Shown: in pieces, positions 8,501-16,716 of the stretch
How the letters are laid out: the number at the start of each line of letters is the position of its first letter
How positions within the stretch are numbered: position 1 is the first letter of the stretch
Source of the DNA: Terriglobia bacterium
GTDB lineage: Bacteria; Acidobacteriota; Terriglobia; Bryobacterales; Bryobacteraceae
NCBI GenBank assembly: GCA_020073145.1
Contig: JAIQFS010000033.1
Location: forward strand, 1-60,848
Length of the DNA stretch: 60,848 bases
Direction of reading: 5' to 3'
Position numbers and translations under genes: made by a program
Notes under the pieces: generated by a model
What the model saw: the letters and a program-made list of their open reading frames with translations, nothing else
Told to the model about the DNA's origin: nothing
Database searches by the model: none

Positions 8501-10885
8501 ATGCGCCGGCTCGCCTGGCTATTGTTTCTCGGAACCCTTCCGCTGGCCGCGGGTCCGGCTGCCGACCTGGCGCGTGCCATCCACGACAACCGCCTGGACC
8601 CCAACGAGTGTTACCGCGTCCGTGACCTCACCCTGACCCGGGAGGACGTCCGTATCTATCTCACGGACGGATACCTGATCTTTAGCCAACCCGTGGCCGG
8701 CCGCCCCATCGCCGCCGTCTTTACCACCGACGTTGAAAACGGGGACGGCGAGGTGCTCCTCCTCCCGCCCAGCCTCGCGGAACGCCGTTCCCTCGCCAGC
8801 TATGCCGGGGCGCCCAACCTTGAGGAGCATTTCCAAAACGCGGTCTTTTATTTCACCGGCGATGTGTACCAGGCGCTGCTGGCGCAAATACGAAACAACC
8901 CCGGCAATCGCAAAACGCCGGAGGTGGGCGCGTTGTTGGAAGGGCAGTGGACCTCGGTCTTGCGCAACATCGGCGCCGGATATCTCACCCGTCTGATCTT
9001 GGATCTGCTGAACGGCGGCGCGCACAAGCCCGACCTGCTGACCGCCGTTTTTCAGACGTCGCGGCTCGGCAACTTCGACATGGCTTACGATCCGGAAAAC
9101 CCCGACCAGATCTCGGCCGGGCAGATGGCACAGCGAAACAACCGCACGGTCTTCGACATGTGGACCCACTTCCCCTCGCGATCGGCCCGGACCGGGGCCG
9201 CGCCCGAACGTTTGCATTGGGAGTTAAGCGACTATCGCATCGAAGCCACCGTGGAGCCCGACCTCAACCTGACTGCGGTCACCCGGGTGAAGGTCAAAAC
9301 CTCGAGCGCTGGTGTAGGGGCCGTGCCCTTCGAAGTTGCCCGCGCCATGACGGTCAGTCAGGTCACTGTGGATGGAAGACCGGCGGAAGTGCTCCAAGGC
9401 GAAACGGAGGGGCTCGGCGACAGCCGCGGCGAGAACGCTCCCTTTCTGGTGGTGCCGCCCGAGCCCCTGCGCCCCGGCATCGACTATGACTTCGAATTCC
9501 ATCACGCCGGCAAAATCATCGAGCAGACCGGAGACCGCGTCTTCTCGGTCACCGCTCGGGGGAACTGGTACCCCTCGCTCGGACTGGTGGCTACCACCTT
9601 CGACTTGACGTTTCGGTACCCGCACGACCTCGAACTGGTGACGCCCGGTGATGTCATCGAAGACCGCACGGTGGGAGAGTGGCGGATCACGCGGCGCCGT
9701 CCGGCGTCACCCATCAGCATGGCCGGATTCAATCTCGGCAACTATGCCCATGCCCGGGTCGAGCGCGGCGGATATGTGGTGGACGTCTGCGCCAATCGCG
9801 CCCTGGAACCCGCGCTGCAGCCCCGGAGGGAGTTTCCTCAGCTTCCCCTGACCCTGCCCGGCCGTCGCAACGCGCGAGCCACCCAACTGGAGCTTCCTCA
9901 GTCCGATCCATCGCCGGCTGACCCGTTGGCTCGCCTGCAGACCCTCGCCAACGACGTCGCTTCGGCGCTGGAGTTTATGGCCACCAGGTTCGGTCCGCCC
10001 ACCCTGAGGCATCTCACGGTTTCTCCCATTCCTGGAACGTTCGGCCAGGGTTTTCCCGGCCTGATCTACCTTTCCACGCGTTCCTATGTCAATCCCGCGC
10101 AAGAGCGGCTGTCGCCGCCGGACGCGCTCTTTTTCGACGACCTCCTGCAAGCCCACGAGACCGCCCATCAATGGTGGGGAGGCCTCGTCTCCAGCGCGAC
10201 CTATCGTGACGATTGGCTCATGGAGGCCCTCGCCAACTACTCCGCTCTGCTCTACCTGGAAAAGACGCGGGGGCCGCGTGAGTTGGAAGTGCTGATGGAG
10301 AACTACCGCGTAGCCTTATTGGCGAAGAGCGAAAACGGGAAACCCATCGACGCCGCCGGACCCATTGTGCTAGGCACCCGCCTGGAAAGTTCCGTGGACC
10401 CGCGAGCATGGCGCACCATTACCTACGGCAAAGGTTCCTGGATTCTGCAGATGCTTCGCCGCCGCATGGGGGATGACCGGTTCCTGGCCATGCTTACGGA
10501 AATCGTGAAACGTTTCGGGCGCCGCGAGATCAGTACCGAGGACTTTCGCCTCCTGGCCGCGGAGTTCCTTCCTCCCAAGTCCGATGACCCCCAACTCGAG
10601 GGATTCTTCGATCAGTGGGTCTATGGCACCGGGATTCCGACGCTCAAGCTAAGTTACACGCTCAAAGGGAAAGCCCCCGCGATGCGGCTCGTCGGCACTA
10701 TAACGCAATCCGATGTCAGCGACGATTTCAACACTCTGACACCGGTAGAGATTCAAATGCCGCGCGGCCAGACCATCACCCGATGGGTGCGCTCCTCCAA
10801 TGAGCCGGTAACCTTCACAGTTTCCCTGCGCCAGGCGCCTTTGAAGGTGGCGCTCGACCCGCACGATGCGGTGTTGCGGCGGTGA
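8501..10885 (+). CDS. M1-family zinc metallopeptidase, secreted
   Basis: A 794-aa protein with a Sec signal peptide (MRRLAWLLFLGTLPLAAG) and a C-terminal half of the M1 aminopeptidase (gluzincin) type. The zinc site is complete: HETAH (His552, Glu553, His556), then Glu575 after an 18-residue spacer in DDWLMEALANY. The substrate-binding GAMEN motif is not obvious, as in other long bacterial M1 relatives whose N-terminal half is atypical. The N-terminal half has no motif I recognise apart from beta-rich segments. It probably acts in the periplasm or outside the cell in peptide degradation. Its end is 5 bp from that of the convergent hypothetical gene. Confidence 0.88.
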   Translation: MRRLAWLLFLGTLPLAAGPAADLARAIHDNRLDPNECYRVRDLTLTREDVRIYLTDGYLIFSQPVAGRPIAAVFTTDVENGDGEVLLLPPSLAERRSLASYAGAPNLEEHFQNAVFYFTGDVYQALLAQIRNNPGNRKTPEVGALLEGQWTSVLRNIGAGYLTRLILDLLNGGAHKPDLLTAVFQTSRLGNFDMAYDPENPDQISAGQMAQRNNRTVFDMWTHFPSRSARTGAAPERLHWELSDYRIEATVEPDLNLTAVTRVKVKTSSAGVGAVPFEVARAMTVSQVTVDGRPAEVLQGETEGLGDSRGENAPFLVVPPEPLRPGIDYDFEFHHAGKIIEQTGDRVFSVTARGNWYPSLGLVATTFDLTFRYPHDLELVTPGDVIEDRTVGEWRITRRRPASPISMAGFNLGNYAHARVERGGYVVDVCANRALEPALQPRREFPQLPLTLPGRRNARATQLELPQSDPSPADPLARLQTLANDVASALEFMATRFGPPTLRHLTVSPIPGTFGQGFPGLIYLSTRSYVNPAQERLSPPDALFFDDLLQAHETAHQWWGGLVSSATYRDDWLMEALANYSALLYLEKTRGPRELEVLMENYRVALLAKSENGKPIDAAGPIVLGTRLESSVDPRAWRTITYGKGSWILQMLRRRMGDDRFLAMLTEIVKRFGRREISTEDFRLLAAEFLPPKSDDPQLEGFFDQWVYGTGIPTLKLSYTLKGKAPAMRLVGTITQSDVSDDFNTLTPVEIQMPRGQTITRWVRSSNEPVTFTVSLRQAPLKVALDPHDAVLRR

Positions 10886-10890
10886 ATCTT

Positions 10891-11379
10891 CTACTTCTCC
10901 CGGATCTCCGACACCCCGCCGTCCACTTCGTCGATCCGGATCGTGAACCGTTTCCGCTTTTCCAGCATGGATTCCGGGAATTCGAAGCGTGAGGCGATCA
11001 TGCGGTCCTCCGAAGCGTGTGGCGCGATCTTGTCGAGCGCGATCAGGGTCTGGTTGTACTTCTGCCCCAACAGTGGGACGCCCTCAAACAGCCGGGCGGT
11101 ATCGGTTTCGGAAACCGACGAGCCGTCGGCGCTCGCGTCCGAGGCATCCTCAAGCACCACCGTGACGCTGCGCACCACGAAGGCATAGTCGGACGGGTTG
11201 GTGAAGCGGAAGTCCACCACCGCCACCGAGCTGTGCTCATCGAGCGGTGCGAGGCGCACCTTCAGGAAGCGGCCGGTCAGCTCGACGTGTGCGCCGCGCT
11301 GCATGTAGTAAATGCCGGCCACGGCGATGGCGATCGCGGCCAGACCGATACCGAAGGCGAGACCGAACCGGTTCCTCAT
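10891..11379 (-). CDS. Hypothetical single-pass membrane protein
   Basis: A 162-aa protein with one N-terminal transmembrane helix (residues about 5-25, FGLAFGIGLAAIAIAVAGIYY) and a periplasmic beta-rich domain with LAPLDEHSSVAVVDFRFTNPSDYAFVVRSVTV, which resembles an immunoglobulin-like or DUF2393-style fold. I do not recognise a catalytic motif. The 30-bp spacer to the divergent macrodomain gene is very short, so their promoters must overlap. Function unknown. Confidence 0.75.
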   Translation of the reverse strand: MRNRFGLAFGIGLAAIAIAVAGIYYMQRGAHVELTGRFLKVRLAPLDEHSSVAVVDFRFTNPSDYAFVVRSVTVVLEDASDASADGSSVSETDTARLFEGVPLLGQKYNQTLIALDKIAPHASEDRMIASRFEFPESMLEKRKRFTIRIDEVDGGVSEIREK

Positions 11380-11409
11380 GGGTAGTCACCATCGATTGTA
11401 ATAGATGGT

Positions 11410-11973
11410 ATGGAATGGACGAGTGCGACAGGAAGAAAACTGACACTGCGGGAAGGGGACATCACGGGGGTTCCGGCCGACGCCATTGTCAATGCGGCCA
11501 ACTCGGCGCTGGCGGGCGGCGGCGGTGTGGATGGGGCCATCCATCGATCCGGCGGCAGTGAGATCATGCGCGAACTGGACCAGATTCGCAGCCGCCAGGG
11601 CCACTGCCCCACCGGCAGTGCCGTGGTTACCGGGGCAGGGAAACTTCCGGCGAAGTTTGTCTTTCATGCCGTAGGCCCGGTTTACCGTGACGGCCGGCAC
11701 GGTGAGCCGGAGTTGCTGGCGTCCTGCTACCGTAAGTGTCTCGATTTGGCTGAGGAGTACGGCGTCCGGACCATCACGTTCCCGGCCATCAGCACGGGCG
11801 TCTACGGCTATCCGGTCCAGGAGGCCGCCGAAATCGCCCTCCGGGAGGTGGCAGACCACCTGGGCAAGCCGGGGGGAACGGTCCGTGAAGCCGTATTCGT
11901 TCTGTTTGGACGCCCGGCCTATACTTCCTTCGCCAGCGTTCTGGCCCTTTGGAGCGAGCCGGCGTCCCCGTAG
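11410..11973 (+). CDS. Macrodomain protein (O-acetyl-ADP-ribose deacetylase-like)
   Basis: A 187-aa macro domain of the YmdB/MacroD type, expected to bind ADP-ribose and hydrolyse O-acetyl-ADP-ribose or remove mono-ADP-ribose from proteins. Motifs visible are DITGVPADAIVNAANSALAGGGGVDGAIHR (given here as the family landmark region, residues about 16-47), the HAVGP segment, and the phosphate-binding loop ISTGVYGYP near residue 137. The catalytic-type Asn and Asp residues of the first loop (NAANS and GVDGAIH) are retained. No clear Shine-Dalgarno sequence precedes ATG 11410. There is no toxin or DraT-like partner nearby, so a role in general ADP-ribose metabolism is more likely than an antitoxin role. 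Confidence 0.92.
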   Translation: MEWTSATGRKLTLREGDITGVPADAIVNAANSALAGGGGVDGAIHRSGGSEIMRELDQIRSRQGHCPTGSAVVTGAGKLPAKFVFHAVGPVYRDGRHGEPELLASCYRKCLDLAEEYGVRTITFPAISTGVYGYPVQEAAEIALREVADHLGKPGGTVREAVFVLFGRPAYTSFASVLALWSEPASP

Positions 11974-12021
11974 ACTTCCACCGTCCGGTTTGCCCGGGCT
12001 CTATCGTGTGACAGGCTTAGG

Positions 12022-13119
12022 ATGGAAGAGATGGCCTTCGATACCATCATCGCCGGTGCCGGCATCATCGGCAGTTCCATCGCGTGGCGGCTGGCTCAGC
12101 AGGGTCTGCGCGTGCTCTTGGTCGATGCCGGCCGCATGGGTGCCGAGGCTAGTTCGGCTGGCGCCGGAATGCTGGCCCCGGGCGGGGAGATCGACGAACG
12201 TTTGCCGTGGAACGACCTCGCCCTCGAGAGCCTGCACCTCTACCCCGCGTTCGTGGCCGAACTCGAAGAGGAGTCCGGCTGCCGGATCGATTTTCAGCGC
12301 CTCGGTGCCATCGAACTCGCCCTTTCCGGCACAGAGTGGACCGAGTTGGAAGCTCGCGGCCAGCGCCAGGCGGCCTTCGGCATTCCCTCCTGTCCTCTCA
12401 CACGAAGTGAACTCCGTCAGCATGCTCCCCTGGCCCGCCAGGATGTCGCCGGCGCCCTCTTTTATCCCCAGGACGCGGTGGTCGATCCGCGCGACATGAT
12501 GACCGCTCTGCGCGCCGCCTGTCTCGCTCACGGTGTGGAAATCCGCGAGGGTGTGCGCGTGACCGCCATCCGGCCTCACGCCGGCGCCGTTCGAATGGAG
12601 ACCGCGGCGGCGGTTTTCGAAGCGCCGGCTGCCGTCATTGCCGCCGGCGCCTGGAGCAGTCAGATCGCGGTCGAGGGCCAAACCCTGCCTCGCGCGTTTC
12701 CGGTTCGCGGCCACCTGATCGGATACCCGCTCGCCCCCCATTCCCTCGGCCCGCTACTGCGCCGGGGGCACACGTATCTGCTGCAGCGGAATAGCGGATT
12801 CACCGTTGCCGGCACTTCTTCCGAACAGGTGGGCTTCGACCGGACTCTGGACCCCGCCATCCTTGCCGACATTCATGCCCGTGCTTCGGAGCTTTTGCCC
12901 GCGGTGACGGGCTTGCTGGCGTCACAGAGATGGGTGGGCTTTCGCCCGGCGGTCGATGGCCGACTGGCCCTTGGACGGGCGGCGAATACGGCCGTTTGGC
13001 TGGCCTACGGCCACTACCGCAACGGGATTCTGATGGCGCCCGGCACGGCTCAGCGCGTAGCCCAAGGGATCATCGCCAGTTCGGGAACGGGTTCGTCCGC
13101 GCTTCCCGGCAGGCCGTAA
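12022..13119 (+). CDS. thiO: FAD-dependent glycine oxidase ThiO-like
   Basis: A 365-aa D-amino-acid oxidase-fold flavoprotein. The Rossmann motif DTIIAGAGIIGSSIAWRLAQQG opens the protein (the glycines bind FAD). The AGAGMLAP motif follows, and the C-terminal GHYRNGILMAP signature is that of ThiO, which oxidises glycine to iminoacetate for thiazole synthesis in thiamine biosynthesis. No other thi gene is in the window, so a different amine substrate cannot be excluded. The start may be ATG 12022 or ATG 12031. Its last 50 bp overlap the 3' end of the convergent HipA-like gene. Confidence 0.85.
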   Translation: MEEMAFDTIIAGAGIIGSSIAWRLAQQGLRVLLVDAGRMGAEASSAGAGMLAPGGEIDERLPWNDLALESLHLYPAFVAELEEESGCRIDFQRLGAIELALSGTEWTELEARGQRQAAFGIPSCPLTRSELRQHAPLARQDVAGALFYPQDAVVDPRDMMTALRAACLAHGVEIREGVRVTAIRPHAGAVRMETAAAVFEAPAAVIAAGAWSSQIAVEGQTLPRAFPVRGHLIGYPLAPHSLGPLLRRGHTYLLQRNSGFTVAGTSSEQVGFDRTLDPAILADIHARASELLPAVTGLLASQRWVGFRPAVDGRLALGRAANTAVWLAYGHYRNGILMAPGTAQRVAQGIIASSGTGSSALPGRP

Positions 13120-13903
13120 TCAGCTCCGGAAGGCGCTGGCGGCGTTCCCATAGCTGTTCCAGCATCCGTTCCAACGCCGCGTCTTCTCCGTCGGTCCATT
13201 CCGCCGGAAGCCGCTTCCACGCCCGGTCGATGACTTCCTCCGGGAAATGGATCACCTGGTCCAGCCAAGGCTGAAAGTCATCGAGAGATCGGACGCTCTC
13301 GTAGACCTGGCGACGCGCGTACAGGCCTTGCAGCGGCGATTCCGGGAAGTCCCAATGCGGTCCGTTGAACGTATACCCGTGATCGATCATCCGGGCCACG
13401 AAGCCCGGACGCGGCCGGACGGCGCTGCTTCCAGCTGCCGCTTCCCGCACCAGAGCCCGATAGAACACACACTGGCGGCCGTCTGCGTTCGCGGCCCACT
13501 TGTCGAAGACTAGGATGGCCCGGAAGTCCTCTTGGTTTACCACTTGCGCAAGAAGCGTGTCCGGCAGGAAATCGTAGACCGCGAAACGGTCTGGGTCTCC
13601 TGGATACCGGGAGCCAAAATGCCAGCCGGGCTCGATTTCGATGCGCCGCGTCCCGATTTGCAGGTAAATCTCCGGATTGGCGCCCAGAAACGCCGGCGTC
13701 ATCTGAATCAGCGCGGTCTCTGGGACGGCAATTTTCAAATATTCCAGGAAAGCAGCCGACAACACTTCGTTGACGAGCACACGGCGGTGCTGGGGGTTAT
13801 TGCGAAATTTGACGACGTACCAATGGCCGTCGTCCGCCTCCAGCAAGTGTGCCTGGGCGCCCCCTCGCATCTTTCGCACATGCCGAACGGCATTGAGCGG
13901 CAT
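13070..13903 (-). CDS. HipA-like kinase domain protein
   Basis: A 277-aa protein resembling the stand-alone HipA-like kinase family. The N-terminal part has a nucleotide-binding lysine context (GHWYVVKFRNNPQHRRVLVNE). The centre carries FRAILVFDKWAANADGRQCVF, which matches the HipA-type catalytic loop with Asp and Asn, and MIDHGYTFNG supplies the metal-binding Asp. There is no HipB-like DNA-binding partner, so it does not form a classic hipBA module. The substrate is unknown. The 3' end overlaps the thiO-like gene by 50 bp, and the 5' end faces the small gene at 13996 across 92 bp. Confidence 0.8.
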   Translation of the reverse strand: MPLNAVRHVRKMRGGAQAHLLEADDGHWYVVKFRNNPQHRRVLVNEVLSAAFLEYLKIAVPETALIQMTPAFLGANPEIYLQIGTRRIEIEPGWHFGSRYPGDPDRFAVYDFLPDTLLAQVVNQEDFRAILVFDKWAANADGRQCVFYRALVREAAAGSSAVRPRPGFVARMIDHGYTFNGPHWDFPESPLQGLYARRQVYESVRSLDDFQPWLDQVIHFPEEVIDRAWKRLPAEWTDGEDAALERMLEQLWERRQRLPELITACREARTNPFPNWR

Positions 13904-13995
13904 CAGAGCAGCATCGAAGCCCGGCGATCAACCTTCTGGACCGGTCCCGGCCTCAGTTACACTAGAGTTTTAGCATACGGAGGAACCAGTTACCC

Positions 13996-14238
13996 ATGGC
14001 GGAACCAGAACCACCCAATGTCAGCGTGCCTGAAACCGCGTCCGGCCCCGGCCGAAGCCCGGACGAAGTTGCTCTCGAACTCATGAAGTTTGTCGCCGTA
14101 ACGACTGGCTACGGCCGGGCATCGCAATCTGCCGCGGGATTTTCCGGAAAACCGGTGGCGCGCTCAATCGAGGAACATACCGAAGCCCTGCTGGATCTCT
14201 TTGAGCGTTGCCGGCGCGTTGTGAAGAAAGAGGCGTAA
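13996..14238 (+). CDS. Small conserved-looking protein of unknown function
   Basis: An 80-aa protein with a disordered Pro/Glu/Ser-rich start and a helical C-terminal half (DEVALELMKFVAV and EEHTEALLDLFERCRRVV). GGAGG occurs 13 bases before ATG 13996, and a TACACT hexamer lies about 35 bases upstream, compatible with its own promoter. Coding potential is supported by codon usage like its neighbours and a clean stop just before a hairpin terminator. I do not recognise the family. Confidence 0.65.
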   Translation: MAEPEPPNVSVPETASGPGRSPDEVALELMKFVAVTTGYGRASQSAAGFSGKPVARSIEEHTEALLDLFERCRRVVKKEA

Positions 14239-14244
14239 TCGAAG

Positions 14245-14280
14245 CAGGGGCGTCCACCGGTTCTCCCGGCGGCGCCCCTG
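14245..14280. terminator. Putative bidirectional hairpin terminator
   Basis: A perfect 8-bp inverted repeat (CAGGGGCG at 14245-14252 and CGCCCCTG at 14273-14280), with further pairing inside the loop (CCGG), sits between the 3' ends of two convergent genes. No T-tract follows on either strand, so it may be a rho-independent-like barrier of the weak type or an mRNA 3' stabiliser. Confidence 0.45.
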
Positions 14281-14304
14281 TGAGATTGGATGCGCTGAAC
14301 CTGC

Positions 14305-14781
14305 TTACTTCTTCTTCTTCGCGCCCTTCTTGCCCGCGCTGGCCTTTTTGGAGGCTTTCTTGGCCGGAGCCTTCTTCGCGGCCTTTTTCGCGGGAGCCCG
14401 CTTCGCCGCCTTTTTCGCGGGAGCCTTCTTGGCTGCCTTCTTTGAGGGAGCCCGCTTCGCCGCCTTCTTCGCAGGAGCCTTTTTGGCTGCTTTCTTAACG
14501 GCCTTCTTGACCGCAACCTTCTTGGCTTTGGGCGCCGAGGCCTTCTTGACGGGCTTTTTGAGAGGAGCGCTTGGTTGCGCCATCGGCTGAGGCTCGGAGG
14601 GCGCCATGGGCGGAGCCCCGAGTGGCGGCACTAAAATCGCTTCCTCCTCTTCATCGTCCTCTTCTTCCTCTTCGAATTCGTCGAGTTTCGAGTCCAGTTC
14701 CGAGTGTTCTTCGTCGTCGTAATCGTGGAAGTCTTCCATCTCGTCTTCGCTCGGCGGTGCGAGTGTCAGCCTATCAAACAT
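14305..14781 (-). CDS. Bipolar acidic / lysine-rich histone H1-like protein
   Basis: A 158-aa protein with two opposed halves. Residues about 11-50 are extremely acidic (runs of Glu and Asp). After a Pro-rich linker (PPLGAPPMAPSEPQP), residues about 75-158 form a Lys/Ala/Pro repeat (KKAPAKKAAKRAP-type units) ending in KKGAKKKK, like the tail of eukaryotic histone H1 and bacterial Hc1 or AlgP proteins. It probably binds DNA or RNA through the tail, with the acidic half regulating this; that is inference. The DNA of the tail (about 14310-14520) is internally repetitive. AGGAGG lies 8 bases before the ATG. Low-complexity repeats make its length likely to vary between strains. Confidence 0.8.
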   Translation of the reverse strand: MFDRLTLAPPSEDEMEDFHDYDDEEHSELDSKLDEFEEEEEDDEEEEAILVPPLGAPPMAPSEPQPMAQPSAPLKKPVKKASAPKAKKVAVKKAVKKAAKKAPAKKAAKRAPSKKAAKKAPAKKAAKRAPAKKAAKKAPAKKASKKASAGKKGAKKKK

Positions 14782-14883
14782 TCAGTAAGCCTCCTGTAGT
14801 CAGGGCACAATCACCCATAGCATACTCCTTTTTGAGAGCCAGGCAATAGCGAAAAGACTGCGCTGGCAAAAATTCGTCGCCAG

Positions 14884-16551
14884 CTATCGCTGAGCGGTTC
14901 TGATGAGTGTGTCAGAGGCCGTGCGGACCGGTTTGGCGGGTGTTTTGGATTTCAAGGCGGTCTTCGCGGGAGCATGGCGCCGTGCGGTGTGCCGGCGCAC
15001 GGCCGCCCCCTGTGTCGCGGCGTGGCGGACGGGTGTTTCGGATCGCAGGGCCGCCGGAATCATCAGCCAATCGCCTTCTTCCGCCTCCGCTTTGCGCAAT
15101 CCGTTCGCCGACACGATGCTGCCGGAGGGGACCCCAAATCGTTTGCCGATGGAGGCCAGCGTTTCCCCGGTCACTACACGGTGAATCCGCCACGACGCGC
15201 GTCGATCGGCCGGAATCAGCTGGAGCGCAGCCGTCAATGGGCTCCCCTTGCCCTTGGGTACATGCAGAGCATACCCTTGCACCACCACGTTCCTCAGGAT
15301 GGCAGGGTTCAACGCCAGCAGTTCCGGAGCCGGAGTATCGGTAAGGTCCGAAATCAGCGCCATGCTGGTCGTAGCGGTTATATCCACCGTGTCATATGCA
15401 AGAGGCGGATCCAACGGAATCCCATCCAGCCCATATTCCGCGCTGTTCTTTTCCATGATGGTCATCGCCAGGATGATGGGCACGTAATTGGTGGTCTCGG
15501 CAGGCAGCGCGCCGCTGTTCCGCAGTTCCCAAAAATCGGCGTAACCGGTCCGCTCGACCGCCTTCTCCACTGTCCCGGGGCCGCAGTTGTAAGCGGCGAT
15601 GGCCAGGTACCAGTCGCCAAACTCGTTATACAGGTCGTGGAGGTGGTGAGCGGCAGCCCGTGTGGCCTTCTCAGGGTCCATCCGGTCATCGGTGTAACGC
15701 GTCTGCATCAAACCGTACTGCTGTCCCCGCCATTTTAGAAACTGCCACATCCCGCCAGCCGCTTTCCGCGACATGGCCCGGGGGATGAAACCGGACTCGG
15801 CTTGGGCTAGATGAATGAGTTCCTGCGGCACTCCCTCTTCGGCCAGCACCCGTTGAATCATGGGCCGATACCGCCCTGAGCGCTGGGTGGCGGCGACCAG
15901 CGTCTTATGGCCGCGGCCCGAGAAGTAGTGGATATATCCCAGCACGGGGTCCGTCACGGTCAAGGGCAGCTGCGATACCGTGGCCGCTACCTGCTCTCGG
16001 ACCTTGTCCTTGAGCCGCGGATCGACGGGGAAGGTCATCTCCAGGATGTCCTCCAGAGGGGCCTTCTCAAACGGTACGTCCTCGATCGCGACCGAGGCGC
16101 CCATGCCGGCCAAGTCAAACCGATGTATGGAATCGACCATTTCCTCCAGCCGTCGCTCGTATTCCTGGTGATCGGACGGGATCTGTCCGGTAGCCTCAAA
16201 CATCAAATCCACAGCGTTATCGAATTGCTGACGGGCGGTGGCGATGTCGTCTGCCTGATAGGCGGCCTTGCCGAGTTGAAACGCCTGCTCGGCGCGCTGT
16301 TGGAGAGCATCGGCGCGGGACGGCTTGGTTAGAAACGGGTTCGTGCTGAGAAACGGAACATCCTGCAGGTACGGATTGGTTTGAAGGATCGGCGGTTCGG
16401 CAATCTCGAGGGAGGCCAGTGCGGATGGTCGAGGCGCGGGAGGCAGGAAGGAAGTCTGAAACTTGGACTGCTGCGTATAGCCGCAGCCTGCCGCAGTCAG
16501 CGCGATGGCTAGCACCAGAACGGAGGAAAACCGCTTCGTTCGATCGTCCAT
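14884..16551 (-). CDS. MltD-like membrane-bound lytic transglycosylase with LysM
   Basis: A 555-aa lipoprotein that would cleave peptidoglycan glycan strands. The N-terminus has a lipobox (VLAIALTAAGC, cysteine near residue 23). The central SLT/GEWL-like domain includes the catalytic Glu in HLAQAESGFIPRA, the GGMWQF motif and AIAAYNCGPGTVEKAV. A LysM peptidoglycan-binding module (HRVVTGETLASIGKRFGV) follows near residues 465-510, and the C-terminus is a basic His/Arg/Ala-rich tail. ATG 16551 is chosen because it places the signal and lipobox correctly. The gene follows the EF-G-like gene on the same strand after about 165 bp. Confidence 0.9.
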   Translation of the reverse strand: MDDRTKRFSSVLVLAIALTAAGCGYTQQSKFQTSFLPPAPRPSALASLEIAEPPILQTNPYLQDVPFLSTNPFLTKPSRADALQQRAEQAFQLGKAAYQADDIATARQQFDNAVDLMFEATGQIPSDHQEYERRLEEMVDSIHRFDLAGMGASVAIEDVPFEKAPLEDILEMTFPVDPRLKDKVREQVAATVSQLPLTVTDPVLGYIHYFSGRGHKTLVAATQRSGRYRPMIQRVLAEEGVPQELIHLAQAESGFIPRAMSRKAAGGMWQFLKWRGQQYGLMQTRYTDDRMDPEKATRAAAHHLHDLYNEFGDWYLAIAAYNCGPGTVEKAVERTGYADFWELRNSGALPAETTNYVPIILAMTIMEKNSAEYGLDGIPLDPPLAYDTVDITATTSMALISDLTDTPAPELLALNPAILRNVVVQGYALHVPKGKGSPLTAALQLIPADRRASWRIHRVVTGETLASIGKRFGVPSGSIVSANGLRKAEAEEGDWLMIPAALRSETPVRHAATQGAAVRRHTARRHAPAKTALKSKTPAKPVRTASDTLIRTAQR

Positions 16552-16716
16552 AGGATACCGAACTACTGAAAACAGAGGCACTTCCAAGGGCGACTGCCCG
16601 TACGGACCTTTTACAGGCTACTACAGGCCTTGTAACCCGTGCAACAGTTCCTTTGGGGGATAACCCTGGGGTACCGGTCCACCACCCAGCACTACCACCC
16701 AGGTTTAGCCCCTTCC

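Noticed and set aside
11410-11973. Macrodomain as antitoxin of a DarTG-like defence pair
   Set aside because: No DarT-like ADP-ribosyltransferase gene next to it; the neighbours are a hypothetical membrane protein and ThiO.
14310-14520. Array-like short repeats resembling CRISPR or a satellite
   Set aside because: The repeats are codon-phased and encode the Lys/Ala/Pro tail of the histone-like protein; no unique spacers and no cas genes.
16650-16680. GGGGGATAACCCTGGGGTACC-like stretch reminiscent of 23S rRNA
   Set aside because: The match is too short and lacks flanking rRNA sequence; treated as chance in a spacer.
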